Shown piece after piece: positions 32,761 to 44,604 of a stretch of DNA of 64,000 bases. The notes beneath the pieces are model-generated. The model had not been told where the DNA came from. It saw nothing but the letters and a program-made list of their open reading frames with translations, and searched no databases. Positions within the stretch are counted from its first letter, which is position 1; every line of letters starts with the position of its first letter. The stretch lies in contig CP142455.1 of the NCBI GenBank assembly GCA_038049695.1, forward strand, positions 33,207,501-33,271,500, read 5' to 3'. A program made the position numbers and the translations under genes. The stretch comes from Cinnamomum chago (taxonomy: Eukaryota > Streptophyta > Magnoliopsida > Laurales > Lauraceae).

Positions 32761-35614
32761 TAAACATGAGAGAAATAAATTTTCCTCATCATTGGTCTTT
32801 TCTTCATGAAAATTTTCTTGATTTTTTTTTCTATGCCAACAATCCTTTTCTTCATGTCCAAATTTATTACAATTTGAACATTGAGGCACATTTGAGGACT
32901 TGTTTTTTGTACCAACATTCCTTTTCAATATGACCTCTTTTTTTGCAATTGTAACATTGAGGAGGGTCATGATTACCTTTGTTGTGGTTTCTCTCATTTC
33001 CATCATGCATGTTTCTTCCTCGGCCTCTTCCACGAAAACTGTCTTCCACGTCCACATCCATGTCCTTGGCTAGTTTGCCTGTGGTTAGAGTGAGCCACCA
33101 CTTGACCCCTTTCTCAAATCAAGTGTTGTTTGGAAAACCTCCTCAATTGGCTTTTCTGCATTTCTATTCAACCTCTCTTCATGTGTTTGCAGCGAACCCA
33201 TTAGTTGATTCAAAGACAATGTAGTTAAATCCTTGGATTCTTCGATAGCAGCAACAACACGGTCAAATTCGGGATTGAGACTTCTTAAATCTTTTTTTTT
33301 TTTAAATCACTTAGGTCCTCACCAAGAGACCTAATTTGGTTCACATTGGTTGTAACTCTTGTGAAAAATCCCTGAATGGACTCAGAATTTTTCATCAACA
33401 AGGTCTCAAACTCACGTCAAAGAGTTCGCAATCTCAAGTTAACAACTTGACTTGATCCTTTATATTCATCTCGAAGCAATTCCCATGCTTCTTTAGATGT
33501 TGTGGCTCCCATTATCCTAGGAAAGATAGTCTCATCCAAAGCTTGTTGGACGTGAAACAGGCCTTTTCATCCTTTTTCCTATTTTCTTTCATCTCATTTT
33601 TTCTTGTGTGTCATATTCAGGTAACCCATTCTCAACTAAATCCCATAAATCATATGAAATAAACAAGGTTTTCATTTTAATACTCCAAAAGTGATAATTA
33701 TCACCTTTAAAACTGGGGACCAATGGTTGAGAAACACCCAGGGGTGGAACCACAGTAGGGCCTGGGGGGGGCCAGGGAAATGTCTTGAAGATCACCACAA
33801 CATGGCCCCCCCCCCCAAGATTTTGTCCATCTGTCCATCCTGCCCTTTCCCTATTCTCATTTCCCCAAGACCCCAGCCCCTTTTACAAAACCTTTCCAGC
33901 CCTAATCCCTATCCCTTTTCCAAAACCCCTTTCCCACCATCCCTATTCGGTCCAAACCATCTCTGCCTTTTCCAAAACCTCTCCAGCCCCACCATCCCCT
34001 ATTCAGTCCAACCATTATCTGGCTTTTCCAAAACCTCTCCAACGGTCCAAGTGTCCAACCATTCTCTGTCGTGACTCGTGAGTCAAATGCCCATCCATTG
34101 AAGTTGTTGCTGTTGATATATCCGTCGCCGGTCGCACGGATTGTTGCGTGGAACAGTGAACACACTGGCTAGGCGACTAAGACTCAGGGCCTTGGAGCAG
34201 GTAATTTATAAAAGTTCTAAACCTATCATGTTTTAGTAAGTGTGATTGTGTGAAACTGTGAATGAATTCAAGAATAAATGGGTGGTAACTTGCTTCTTAA
34301 ATTTTTTTTTTTTGTTTTTTTTTTTTTTGAGGGATTGGTGCTCAGGCTGAAGGAGTAGAGGTCTGGATTAAGATTTGGGGATTTTGATATTCAAGTAATG
34401 GATTTGAACTGTGGAGATGGGTTTTTGATGAGCTGCAGTTTGATGATGCAAATGCATCTTGAATCTTTACCATTGATTATGGAGAGAAGAAAAATGGATT
34501 TTTCCGTTTCTTCTTCTTTACCTGTTTAAGCTATATAAGATTGCATAAATGGAGAAGGGAGGTGAGAAGAGGAAATGAATATAGAGTCTGGGTGTACCCC
34601 ACTACTGATCTTTGATCTGATCTGTTGGATTGGGGGGTTAGTCTTTTGAAATGGACTTTGGACCGTTGGTTTTTGGAGAGAGAGGAAGAAGAGAAACTAA
34701 AGCGTTTGTGACTGTTCACTGTGGAAGGAAAGATGGCATTGAATGTAGAGAATAGGAAATGGGTGCTGCCGCTGTTGCATTACAGAGAGTTCCATTTGGG
34801 TTTCATTATGCTCTAAAATGTTGTCTCTTCCTACACTCTTGTATTTTAACTTAACTGTTTCCAGTTAGTCTAGTTTCTTGTCTCTGCTGTCTGCAAACCA
34901 TTGAGATAGCCGTGGTATAATCTTTTCCATATTAATCTGCATAGACAGTATTTCTGATTCTGAATGCATATACCTTTCACAAAAAGTAGTTTTAATCTCC
35001 TAAAATTAGTATAAAAGATCTCCAAAAGCCTCCCATAGCTTGTTCCAACAGGAAAATATGCATCAAACAAAAATGTTTTTCAAGGCCTTTTCTATAGGAA
35101 TAAGCTAGAAAGGGTACTTTGGAAGGCATTTCAATGTAGGTCAGGTATTTAGAAACTAGGTAGTTTTTTTCTTGTTTGTGTGTACAACAGGAGGTTTTCT
35201 GTAAACATGCTTATGAAATTACCTCACATCCAATCTTATGGATGGTGAGTGCAAGTGCTTCAGATACCCCCTGTTGATGGACCTTGCTTTCTACAACTCC
35301 AGAATTAAAAGAACGTCGAGTTCCATTTTGATAGATGATTGAGTTAAAATGTACTCAGAAACAATTATTATACGACTTTTCTTTGCTTATATTTTGTTAA
35401 GGCTGAATATATACTGGTTTTAATTTTCATGTAAAATTAGTCTTGAATCGTAATATATTTTTCATGCTTGAACTTACAACTATGTCGAAAGAAAACTTAA
35501 AAATATGTTAGTTATAATAATTGGTAAAATAAAAATTTATTCAAGTTTTGGCCCCCCCGCATATGAAATCCTGGTTCCGCCCCTGGAAACACCTACAACA
35601 TTTTTGTTGGCCAT
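32761..35614 (-). pseudogene. Copia-1 gag with two CCHC zinc knuckles, split by a hAT insertion
   Basis: The start codon is at 35,614 (MANKNVVGVS); after about nine codons a hAT element intervenes and gag resumes at 33,730 with PLVPSFKGDNYHFWSIKMK. The C-terminal part has two knuckles, QCYNCKKRGHIEKECW and QCSNCNKFGHEEKDCW, an uncommon pair since many Copia gags have one. Gag coats the RNA genome. Stops are scattered between 33,100 and 33,600. Confidence 0.85.
33739..35585. mobile_element. Non-autonomous hAT element in Copia-1 gag
   Basis: TIRs CAGGGGTGGAACCA and TGGTTCCGCCCCTG differ by one base, flanked by a perfect 8-bp TSD gaaacacc (33,731-33,738; 35,586-35,593). Both are hallmarks of hAT. 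1,847 bp with no transposase. Inside are a C-rich tract and repeated ctttccaaaacccc blocks at 33,840-34,040. Confidence 0.93.
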
Positions 35615-35738
35615 TCATTACTCTCTCTTTTTGTTGTTTGCTGCACCTCGAGAATTGTTGTGCAGATAGTTTTGCAGCTGATCCAATGAAGCCTAATTCG
35701 TAGTCGTTGAGCTTTTATCAGGCTCTGATACAAGAAAA

Positions 35739-36234
35739 TGTTGGATGTTGGCAAAGTAAATGTGGGCTGATGACAGAATAGCTTTACGGCATTTGCAAAC
35801 TTAATACATGACTGTTGCGCACACACAAAAAGCAAACTAAAAGTGGAAGAGTCATGCATAGTACGAATAGGAATGGTTGTCTTTTTCATTCATTGTCTCA
35901 TCTCACTTACATAGACCGCTTAAATAGATAAAGGTGACTAACAATAAAGGGATAGGTGTCCCATGAACACCTAGGATCTGTAGAACTAACACAATCACTG
36001 AAAGGGCAGGTGTCTCTCACTTACATAGACCGCTTAAATAGATAAAGGTGACTAACAATAAAGGGATAGGTGTCCCATGAACACCTAGGATCTGTAGAAC
36101 GAACACAATCACTGAAAGGGCAGGTGTCCCATAAACACCTAGTCTATAGAACTAACACAGACGTTTACAAACTTATTCAAAGATAATTAAATGACATATC
36201 AGTATAACATTTGAATTAATTTAATATTCTAACA
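35739..36234 (-). repeat. Copia-1 5' LTR
   Basis: Minus-strand ends TGTTAGAATATTAAATT and CATCCAACA, 496 bp. It contains a 114-bp tandem duplication (tctcacttacatagaccgct at 35,901 and 36,015). The primer binding site follows at about 35,722-35,732. Confidence 0.82.
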
Positions 36235-36573
36235 CTGAGACCGGTCAGGCATGAAAACCAATGGTTAGAAAACATTGTAATTAGATCCATATTATAGGTC
36301 CTTAATGCTGTTAAATTTCACTCATATTCATTCCATGATGCCCCTTTCACATCCCTATAATCCATTAATTGTGGCCTGAATTCTTCTCATGCAATAATAA
36401 TATTTGAAGTACTATAATCTTTTCATTTATTTTAACTATAAATTGTAAATAGCTACAAATATATGGGACTGCTGCCAAACTTTCGTATGTTTAACAAACA
36501 AAGCAGCAGCACCACCAACAATTGCCCTTAACACATTATAATAAGACAAAACAAAGCATATCCTTTCCCAAAA
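36235..36573. other. 3' flank of the UGT gene
   Basis: Shares interrupted similarity with 61,782-62,221 beside the UGT pseudogene (for example ttcattccatgatgcccc and aaatagctacaa), so the duplication that made the two UGT copies included the 3' flank. A polyadenylation site is expected here but not pinned down. Confidence 0.65.
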
Positions 36574-38091
36574 CTACCAAATATTCCCTTGTACAAATTC
36601 TGATCTCTTCCATTCCATTTTTTGTCTGGTTTGCTCCATGATATCTTCAATAAGAAGTGTCATGTTGTTGTAAGAAGATCCACCCTCTTCCATGGTCTTT
36701 CTAGCACTCTCGGCAAGTTCTCTTGCTCTCATCCTCCTCTCTTCTGCTTCATTGTCACTGCCCATCAATCTCTCTACAGCCTTCTTTACTTCTTCCATCT
36801 TCACCAACACACTTTTCTCTTCCTCAAACCACGTCAGAGCAGCCTCCACACCGATGCTGACGCCTATCTTCAAAACATTCACAATTAACTTCTCATTGAG
36901 GAATTGCTCACCAAATTGCGGCCATGTTATCAATGGAAGGCCTGAACATATCCCCTCCAAAGTCGAGTTCCAACCGCAATGTGTCAAGAACCCTCCCACT
37001 GATGGATGTGATAGGATCAGCATCTGCGGTGCCCACCCTCTAATTATAAGACCCCTCTCTTTCACCCTCTCCTCGAATCCTGCTGATAGCCATTTCTCTA
37101 CTTCTGCGATTCTCTCGCATTTTCGAATCACTAAAACAAATGGTTGGTTTGAAGCTTCAAGGCCTAGTGCAATCTCTCTCAGTTGAGCAGGTGTTAAGCG
37201 GCTTATGCTTCCAAAACAAGAGTAAAGAACCGACTTGGACTTCTTGGAATCTAGCCAATTCAAACATGTCTTCGCATCGATCACGGCGTTGTTCCCTCTC
37301 TGGGCCTTATCTGATCTCTCCTTGTTGCAAAGCGAAACGGGCCCGATCGTCCAAACCTTGATTCCCGAAGCCTTCTTGTAGTAATCGACGTATTCAAGCT
37401 CCAATTCATTGAAGCTGTTGATTACCACGCCATAGGACTTCAAATCGACTTCTGCGAATCTATCAAACATTTCTGTCACCTCTGAATTGCCCTTGTTGAT
37501 CACATCATCTTGGAGATGGGCTTTGAATATCTCAATTTTGTTGGGCAGGCCCGGCAAGACAAACAACTCGAATTCAGAACCGACACCTTCATGGGGCTTG
37601 TAACGCCTCAGGTTGAGTCTGCACAGAAGGGAGAAGCTGCACATCCCATGGAATGCGATTCGTGGTATGTTAAGCTTGCAGGCGATATCGTAAGTCCATG
37701 GGAGGCAAAAGTCTGAGATCATGCAGCTTGGTACAGGTTGATGATCCTCCTTGAGAAACCGTTCGATCTGTTCTTCTAGCAATTGCAATGAAGGAATGAA
37801 TAACCCTCCTTGATTCATAGAATCAATTTCGTCGACGTTTTCTACTCCTTGAGGTAGGCCTGCTTCTTGCCAGGGGAAGTCAAGCTGGATCAGGCGAATT
37901 GGTAGGCCCGATTCTGCGGCCGGATCGATTACAGGCTTGAATCGGGCAGCATTAAGGGATGTTGTGAGGATGGTGGAGATTACGCCGCGCTTGGCGAACA
38001 GGCGAGCCATGTCCATCATGGGGATCATATGGCCCGGAGCCAAGAAAGGAATGAATATGAAGTGAGGATGCTGGACTTCTTGTGAGGCCAT
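36574..38091 (-). CDS. UDP-glycosyltransferase, UGT73-like
   Basis: A single-exon gene of 505 residues when started at the ATG at 38,091 (MASQEVQHPH); the frame extends upstream to 38,148, but that start adds 19 residues before the conserved N-terminus. It transfers a sugar from a UDP-sugar to small plant metabolites in the cytosol. The catalytic His is H21 in FLAPGHMIPM, and the family sequence AGLPQGVENVDE is typical of group D (UGT73). The C-terminal PSPG box of 44 residues runs from WAPQMLILSH to ITWPQFGEQ, with HCGWNS in the middle, Trp at box position 22 and Gln at the end, which favours UDP-glucose. No stops, and length is normal (480-510). The acceptor cannot be read from sequence. 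A broken paralogue lies at 62,222-63,166. Confidence 0.95.
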   Translation of the reverse strand: MASQEVQHPHFIFIPFLAPGHMIPMMDMARLFAKRGVISTILTTSLNAARFKPVIDPAAESGLPIRLIQLDFPWQEAGLPQGVENVDEIDSMNQGGLFIPSLQLLEEQIERFLKEDHQPVPSCMISDFCLPWTYDIACKLNIPRIAFHGMCSFSLLCRLNLRRYKPHEGVGSEFELFVLPGLPNKIEIFKAHLQDDVINKGNSEVTEMFDRFAEVDLKSYGVVINSFNELELEYVDYYKKASGIKVWTIGPVSLCNKERSDKAQRGNNAVIDAKTCLNWLDSKKSKSVLYSCFGSISRLTPAQLREIALGLEASNQPFVLVIRKCERIAEVEKWLSAGFEERVKERGLIIRGWAPQMLILSHPSVGGFLTHCGWNSTLEGICSGLPLITWPQFGEQFLNEKLIVNVLKIGVSIGVEAALTWFEEEKSVLVKMEEVKKAVERLMGSDNEAEERRMRARELAESARKTMEEGGSSYNNMTLLIEDIMEQTRQKMEWKRSEFVQGNIW

Positions 38092-38159
38092 GGAGATGTA
38101 GATAGGGACACCCACGAGTGTGTTTGAGGAACTGCTTTTGCAATGCATATACGTAGAGG

Positions 38160-39478
38160 AAGCTTATTTTAAAACTACCAACTAGAATTCGGCCAAAGAT
38201 CCTTATTTGAGACCTTTTCTGTTAGCAGATATCTGCATGTCATGGTATCAGATCATAATTAAGTAGTCCCCCGGCCCATTATTATGTAGTTATCGAAAAC
38301 TATAATTAACCTAAACCGGGCAAAAATAAAAAATAAAAACACTGATGTGGGGTCTACCACAATGCATGCCTGGGTGAGGGAGCTGGAAGGGCCCAGTGAT
38401 GGATTAGGGTTGGCCCCACATGGGTCACGACAAGATGATAGCAACCACCTGATTAAGGGTCCTAGTTCTTCTTCTATTCTACCCCTTTTCTAATATATTT
38501 TTGCGTGGAACGGAGTTCCTTAAAATCCTAAGAAATGTATTCACGAAAGTGGCTAAAATTGGAGTGTTGTCTTATCCAAGTGGTAAGAAACATCAATTTT
38601 CAACCTTGGCCTCCTCTCTCTCCTTGCATATACGAGTTTCCCTCTCCTCTATGTGTGAGTTTGTCTAACTCGCATGTAGGAGTTCCCTCCCTCGTGTTTG
38701 CCCGTTCCAGTTCCTGTCCTTGAATTTGTGAGACCCTGGGGATCCAGCCCTCTTTAGCTGAGATAAACAAAAAAAGAGTATAAAATTGAGGAAACAAAAT
38801 TGAAGATCCATAAACAGCCATTATATCCTTTTCCTATGTTAGAACCTATTTTACCATGAATTTCTAGGAATTTGACTTCATGCAAGTAAAAAGGTCTTCA
38901 AGCGAAAAAATAAAATAAAAAGGTCCTAAAAGGTCTATTAAGACAATTATGAAATAGGCGGTTTTTGCTAGCGAATCTTAGCATATGAAATTATTTGAAC
39001 AGTCCGTCCCTGAGTAAAGCCATTTGCGCTCGTTTGGATGCAAGCACTCCCGGCACTGAAATACAGCATATAAGAATACAAGATGATGATGGGTGATCGG
39101 ATATTCTTGCAGCTAGCACATAAGAATACAGTTTCTTGTAGCTTGTCTGCATCCTACAAGACCGAATGGCTGGGATTGCTGCCATACTTCTTCTCTTGAA
39201 TGACGCATGCTCATGCATAAGCTGAAATGGGAGATTTTCTCAGCTTCGGACGAGACAAGTGAATCGGATTGGGTTGGACATGAACAAAAAGCCACTAGCA
39301 TGAAGACACATTGACAATTCCTTAAGTAGACACATTTTCACTGTAGATTATGCAATTCACTCAATTGGGAAAGCTACATATCTAATATCAATGTCAAAAA
39401 TTGTTCCTGTTTTGCTTTTGATGCGTAAAAAATCAATCTCTCTAATAGAGTGCCATTAGGAATGGGTCCAGTTGGTTT
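38160..39478. other. Upstream region of the UGT gene, nothing else recognised
   Basis: Presumably holds the UGT promoter. A TTTTAAAATAAG stretch about 75 bp upstream of the start codon (near 38,165-38,176) could serve as a weak TATA-like site. Beyond that I see no gene, RNA or TE terminus. Confidence 0.35.
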
Positions 39479-40900
39479 TGTTAGATTGTCTGGTCTCAAT
39501 CCAGTTGATGATGTAAATAAATTATTTTATCTCTGAATTAATTTATATAATTATACTTTATTCATGTAATTAATATTATTTATTTCATGAGATGAATGAT
39601 ATTTTATTTTATTCCTTGTTTGCACATGACCAATACAATATGACATAATGGTTCATGAGATGAACCAGAGCCCACAAGTATATTAGATGTGATCCATATG
39701 TGCGGATGAGATCCACATATAGGAGACATAGATCACTACTTGAATTGATTCACAATCAGTGATGAGATTGGGCATGTCATCTGACAAGGTTGTATCATTA
39801 TTATCACTATGAGATAGTGTGATTTATCTTAATCATCAAAGTGTAAGACTCTGGATCATTATGCCGGTATATTGTATCTACTAAAGGACCATGAGTCGCA
39901 CCTTGTTCAAATATGTCTTTGACTTAAGGACCGCTCCCATAATTCCCTAACCCTAACAATAGGCTCATAATCCTTAGAGATTCATGAACTCAAGTTCTTG
40001 CTATACATTTACTTTGAGGATGCCAATTGTAGGTCAACACCCTGGTGTCTTGGGTGCGTGGTAGTGGGGATCGATGTGGGAACATATAATTATCAAGATG
40101 GAATCTATCCTCTTATAGATATATCCTCTTGTGCCAATTAATGGATTTATCAGTGCGCACCCATCGCAATTAAGAGTTAATTGGATGGTATTGATGATCA
40201 CTGTGATTAATTGGGTAACAAGGATAATAAGATATGGATCTAATATGGTTGGACAGATTTAATCCAATCAAATATAATTGATGGAGGGGCCTACTTGTAG
40301 TAATAGGGAAGATTATGGTCTTCTTGTAATTTATTCGTAAGACTGGAGTTCAGTTGCATTTATTTAGTGGAGTTATTTGTAATTAACTGTGGTTCCGGAT
40401 TGTACATGAGATGTGGGGTCCAAATATCCCAGTTTGAGCCAGCTTCTAAGGAATCCCTAGTGGTCCCCACGCTAGCCCTAAAAAGTGATTGTTTCTAATC
40501 TTATAAAAACTCATAAAGGAAGGAGGAGAAGGATACATGCTTATAATAGAAGTGAGACTTCTAATTATAATTGAAGAGGAGGTGGTCACATGCTATAAAA
40601 GAGAAAGAGAGGGCTGGACGTCCACAACCATTACACACGCCCAAGCCCCTCTCTCCTCTTCCTCTTCTCTCCTCTGATTCCCTTCTAGAGTCATAGCGTG
40701 GAAGATCAAGAGGTGTTTAGAGATCTTTCTTGCTCCTACGAAAGAGATTCTCAACAAGCTGGTCGAGCGATCAACTTCTCGATTAGAGCACAACCAGGCT
40801 CCCAAGGTTACATCTACATCATCTCTTTTGTAGATTTTTGTGGTTGGTTGTTGCTGTTGTTTTCTATCTTCTAGATAATGTTTATTCTGATCTTGATACA
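39479..40900 (+). mobile_element. Possible LTR
   Basis: Begins TGTTAGATTGTC like a plant LTR and has a TATA box ctataaaaga at 40,593-40,602 followed by a pyrimidine-rich leader (cctctctcctcttcctcttctctcc). The right end and any TSD were not found, so solo LTR or fragment is open. Confidence 0.35.
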
Positions 40901-41070
40901 CGAGAAAGAGGTTTTGGATCCTGGATTGGGTTTTTGGCCTTATGGATACTTGATCATTGCTTCAAGTGGGTCAAAAGTTTTGAAAACCTATGCACGAGGC
41001 CCACCTACTTTCAACACGTTCAGATAAGTTGGGATTGGATTGAGAACAGAGCAAAATGTATAGGCTCAAA

Positions 41071-41739
41071 TGTTAAGCCATTTTCCCAAGAGGACTCACT
41101 ATAGCGAGGATCCAGCTCACTATAGCGAGCATGGCGGTGATAGCCCAGTAGGATTTGGACTTTAAGTAAAAGTTTGACACGGATTGAGATTCTTTGTGGA
41201 TTATTATTAGAATTCTTTTGGACGAACTTGGGGCTATAAATTGGGTGTTTCTCTCAACCCAAAGGTACTCACCACCTCTCTCATTATTCTAAGTAAAAGA
41301 TATCTAAGAGAGATGACTATTCTCTAAATCCATTGAGAGATAGTTCTAAAAGGCTGCTCTAAAAGGTTTGAAGCTTCTACTTCTTTGTAGAAGATTGTGC
41401 ATCTTGGTCTCAAGGTGTTGAAGGAGGATCAAGCACATGGAGCGGTGTGCAGCAAGCAGTCATGGTAGTGAGGAGGGTTACAAGAACAACTACAGTCCTT
41501 AGGTCGACGTACTGACTAGGATAAAGGAGCTGTGAGTATATCTTATAACCGTTCAATCGTGATTGGTTCTTCAAATCACGGTTTTTCTCCTAGAAAGGAT
41601 TTCCACATTAACTTTGTGTCTGCCTTCTTGTGGTGATTGCCTGGTTGATATATTTGCTAGGTCTATCTTATTTGGTTGATTACTTCCGTTGTGCATTGGT
41701 TATTAGACTAGCTTGCTCATCCCATTCTAATAACTTTCA
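41071..41739 (+). repeat. Gag-only Copia 5' LTR
   Basis: 669 bp. Near its start are two copies of ctcactatagcgag, 24 bp apart (about 41,095 and 41,119), a near-palindrome with a CG core. The TATA box ctataaat is at 41,234-41,241. Confidence 0.85.
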
Positions 41740-41796
41740 ATTGGTATCAGTGCGGGTTACACTATTCTATTGTGTAGATTCTATTTTTTTGTTATA

Positions 41797-43440
41797 ATGG
41801 ATATCTACCGTGAAGGCACTTCAACCAATAAGCCTTCTCTGTTGGATGGTACCAATTATGCTTATTAGAAAGTCAGGATGGTTGCCTTCTTGAAAGGTTT
41901 AGATCTTAAAGTTTGGAAATTTTGCTATGAATGGCTATTCCTTTCCCACTATCACTAGTGATGGTGTAACTAGTCCCAAACCTGAAAAAATGTGGACTAA
42001 CGAAGAAGAGTTGACTGCCAACCTTAGAGCCTTAAATGCTACTTATAATGGAGTTACTATGTCTGAGTTTTGAAGAGTTTCTACATACACTACCGCAAAA
42101 GAAACTTTGGATATTCTGCAGACTGTGTATGAATGGACTGAGGCTGTTAAACAGTTGAAACTTCAGAAATTATATGCAGCCTTCGAAACCATTAATATGG
42201 AAGAAGATGAATCTTTCAATGAATTCAATGCTAGGTTGAATGCAATTATCAATGATATCCTTACTTTGGGAGAACAAATTCCTGAAAACAGAATTGTTAA
42301 GAAGATTTTGATGTCTCTTCCAGAAAGGCTTGATGGAAAGGTTGTGGCCATAGAGGTAAATAAAATCTCAATACTTTTAAAGCAAACCTTAGGTCTAATA
42401 GGAAGACACAGTCTAAAGGTATTTCTTTGAAAGTGTCCAAGGTATCATACAAGAAAGCTGTAAGTGATGCGAATTCAGATTCCGAGGAAATTGATCCCCA
42501 AGTTGTTGTACAGTTCATGAAGCAGTTCAAGCCTTTTATGAAGGGGAAGAAAAACAATATGACAATCCCTAAGATTTCTGGTAGGAAGAAATCTTTCAAA
42601 GGGGTTCAATGTTACGAGTGTCAAGGATATAAATACATTGCTAGTGACCGCGGAAATAGAAAATCTAAGAAGAAGGCTTTGAATATGACTTAGGAAGAAG
42701 AAACTTCTTATGAGAATGATGAAAATTCTGAGTCTGAGATGCCTGACACTGGCAAAGGGAAGTTCAATGCTTTTATGGCTTCTAAATGTTCTGCTAGCTT
42801 CCCATGTTTCTTCCAAAGTTAAGACCAATCAAGATACTAAGTCAGAGGAAAAACTAGATTGGAAAGTTGAATATGAGACACTTCTCAAGAAAACCATGAA
42901 GATGGTTAAAGTGAATGAAGAAGTTGCTATTAACTAGAAAGCGTCTAAAGAGCATAATTCCTCCTTGAAAGTTGAACTTGCAGAAGCAATTGCTAAAGTA
43001 CAAAAATTGGAGGATGAAAATAACAGGTTGGTTGACAAATTGATTGCAGAATCACAAAAGTGTGACTTACTTGATTCTAATTTGAAGATCTTGAAAGCAA
43101 AGAATTATAATTTGAATGGAAGACTCAAGGTGGTCCTATCTGAGTTAAATACTGCTAAACCTTCATTAAACAAGATGAACACCGAATCGAAAAAACATGA
43201 TGACATCCTGTGCAATCAAAAGACACACACTGACAAGCATGGCATTGGCTACACTGACGGAGCATCCACTTCGAATGCCAAAGGTATAAAATATTTTGTT
43301 AAAAATTCAGTTAATACTAATCATATTGTTAGTGTTGCAAAGAAATATCCAAAGAAGCATAATGTGTCACGGCCTGAATGAATTCTCACTCGCCATCATT
43401 TTGTAATTAAAGGACACATTCGACCCCATTACAGTAAGCT
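41797..43440 (+). pseudogene. Decayed SIRE-type gag
   Basis: Starts MDIYREGTSTNKPSLLDGTN, the counterpart of MDIIREGTSTNRPPLLDGSN in the element at 52,262. The Trp expected next is a TAG. It continues with LQTVYEWTEAVKQ, FNEFNARLNAIINDI and a damaged zinc knuckle (CYECQGYKYIASD, where the His is lost). Then comes a coiled-coil segment (KVQKLEDENNRLVDKLIAES), GIGYTDGASTSN and the relic HHFVIKGHIRPHYSKL. Several stops. Coding ends before any protease. Confidence 0.85.
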
Positions 43441-43956
43441 GTGAAGTTTATTGAATCAAAAGCAATGGAAAAAAACAGAGGGAGAGTCACCAATAAAAAC
43501 AAAGTTGTATGGGTCAAGAAAGAAGTCGACCTTCGATCTGTTTTGATACATACTTTGCTGAAATGTTTAAATTTGCAAGTATGTGTGCCTAAGCCTCATC
43601 ACCCCTGATCTACAAGATCAAGCCTCCACCCTAGAGCTGATACGAAGATTCTATTGAAGGGGAGTCACAATTGAGGGGGGGCTACTGATCCAGATTGACA
43701 GAAACTGAATAATGATATTTGTTTGTCAATTATGGACAAATAGAGGGGGGGGTGGTTTGGACAGACGAATGGAGCTAGGGGGAGCTATACAAGCTAAGAA
43801 AATTCAAGATCTAGAAGTTCAAATAAAGGCAATATAAGATCTAAAGTGTTCAAAAAAAATTTGTTTTAAATTCAATTTATTTTGGGTTTTCTTTCGGGTA
43901 GATCATATGGCATTAATCTAGGGAGTCTTGTCTAAGAATTCCCAAAAGGGAGAGAT

Positions 43957-44604
43957 TGTTGAGCCATTTTCCTAAGAGGACCTCGCTAAAACGAGTATGG
44001 CGGTGATAGCCCAGTTGAATCCGGACTTTAAGTAAAAGTTTGAGACGAATTGAAATTCTTAGTAGATTATTATTAGAAGTCTCTTGGACGAACTTGAGGC
44101 TATAAATTGGGTGTTTCTCTCAACCCAAAGGTACTCACCACCCCTTTCATTATTCTAAGTAAGATATATCTAAGAGAGATGATTATTCTCTAAAGCCATT
44201 AAGAGATTGTTCTGAAAGGCTGCTCTAGAAGATTTGAAGCTTCTACTTCTTGGTAGAAGATTGTTCATCTTGGTCTCAAGGCCTTGAAGGAGGATCAAGC
44301 ATGGGAGCGGAGCACAAAGAGTAGTCATAGCAACGAGGAGTTATGCAAGAACAACTACAGTCCTTAGGTCGACGTATTAACTGGGATAAAGAAGTTGTGA
44401 GTATATCTTATAACCATTCAATAGTGATTGGTTCTTCTGATCGTGGTTTTTCTCCCGAAAAGGGTTTTCACATTAAGTTTGTGTCTTCCTTCTTGTGGTG
44501 ATTGCTTGATAGATATATTTGCTAGGTCTATCTTATTTGATTGATTACTTCCGCCATGTATTGGTTATTAGACTAGCTTATTTATCCTATTCTAGTAACT
44601 TTCA
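43957..44604 (+). repeat. Gag-only Copia 3' LTR
   Basis: 648 bp, clearly diverged from the 5' LTR (for example one ctcgctaaaacgag where the 5' LTR has two ctcactatagcgag), so this insertion is older than the SIRE-like element. Confidence 0.85.

Larger units (their letters stand above)
22300..36234 (-). mobile_element. Old Copia retrotransposon (Copia-1) split by nested insertions
   Basis: A minus-strand Copia element with its 5' LTR at 35,739-36,234 and a truncated 3' LTR at about 22,300-22,423. Domain order from high to low coordinates is gag, two CCHC knuckles, protease, integrase, reverse transcriptase and RNase H, i.e. Copia. A tRNA-Met-type primer site (TATCAGAGCC, inverted) is at about 35,722-35,732, and a purine tract (aaggtagag) precedes the 3' LTR at 22,424. 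The RT to RNase H junction is split by a solo LTR (23,088-30,401) that holds a LINE and a CACTA element; gag is split by a hAT element (33,739-35,585). Many frames are broken. Confidence 0.88.
41071..44604 (+). mobile_element. Gag-only non-autonomous Copia element
   Basis: LTRs at 41,071-41,739 and 43,957-44,604, both TGTT...TTTCA. Flanks tcaaa and tcaac match at 4 of 5 bases. A primer site TGGTATCAGTGC is at 41,742-41,753 (one base off the tRNA-Met consensus) and a polypurine tract aaaagggagagat at 43,944-43,956. Internal coding is only a decayed gag like that of the SIRE-like element at 52,262; protease, integrase, RT and RNase H are absent. Confidence 0.88.

Noticed and set aside
36622..37361. 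Plus-strand frames up to 164 codons across the UGT gene
   Set aside because: Antisense shadows; the same pattern recurs over the UGT pseudogene at 62,272-62,802.
39479..40900. Solo LTR with defined ends
   Set aside because: TG start and TATA box are present but no CA end with a matching 5-bp TSD could be found, so it is kept only as a low-confidence feature.
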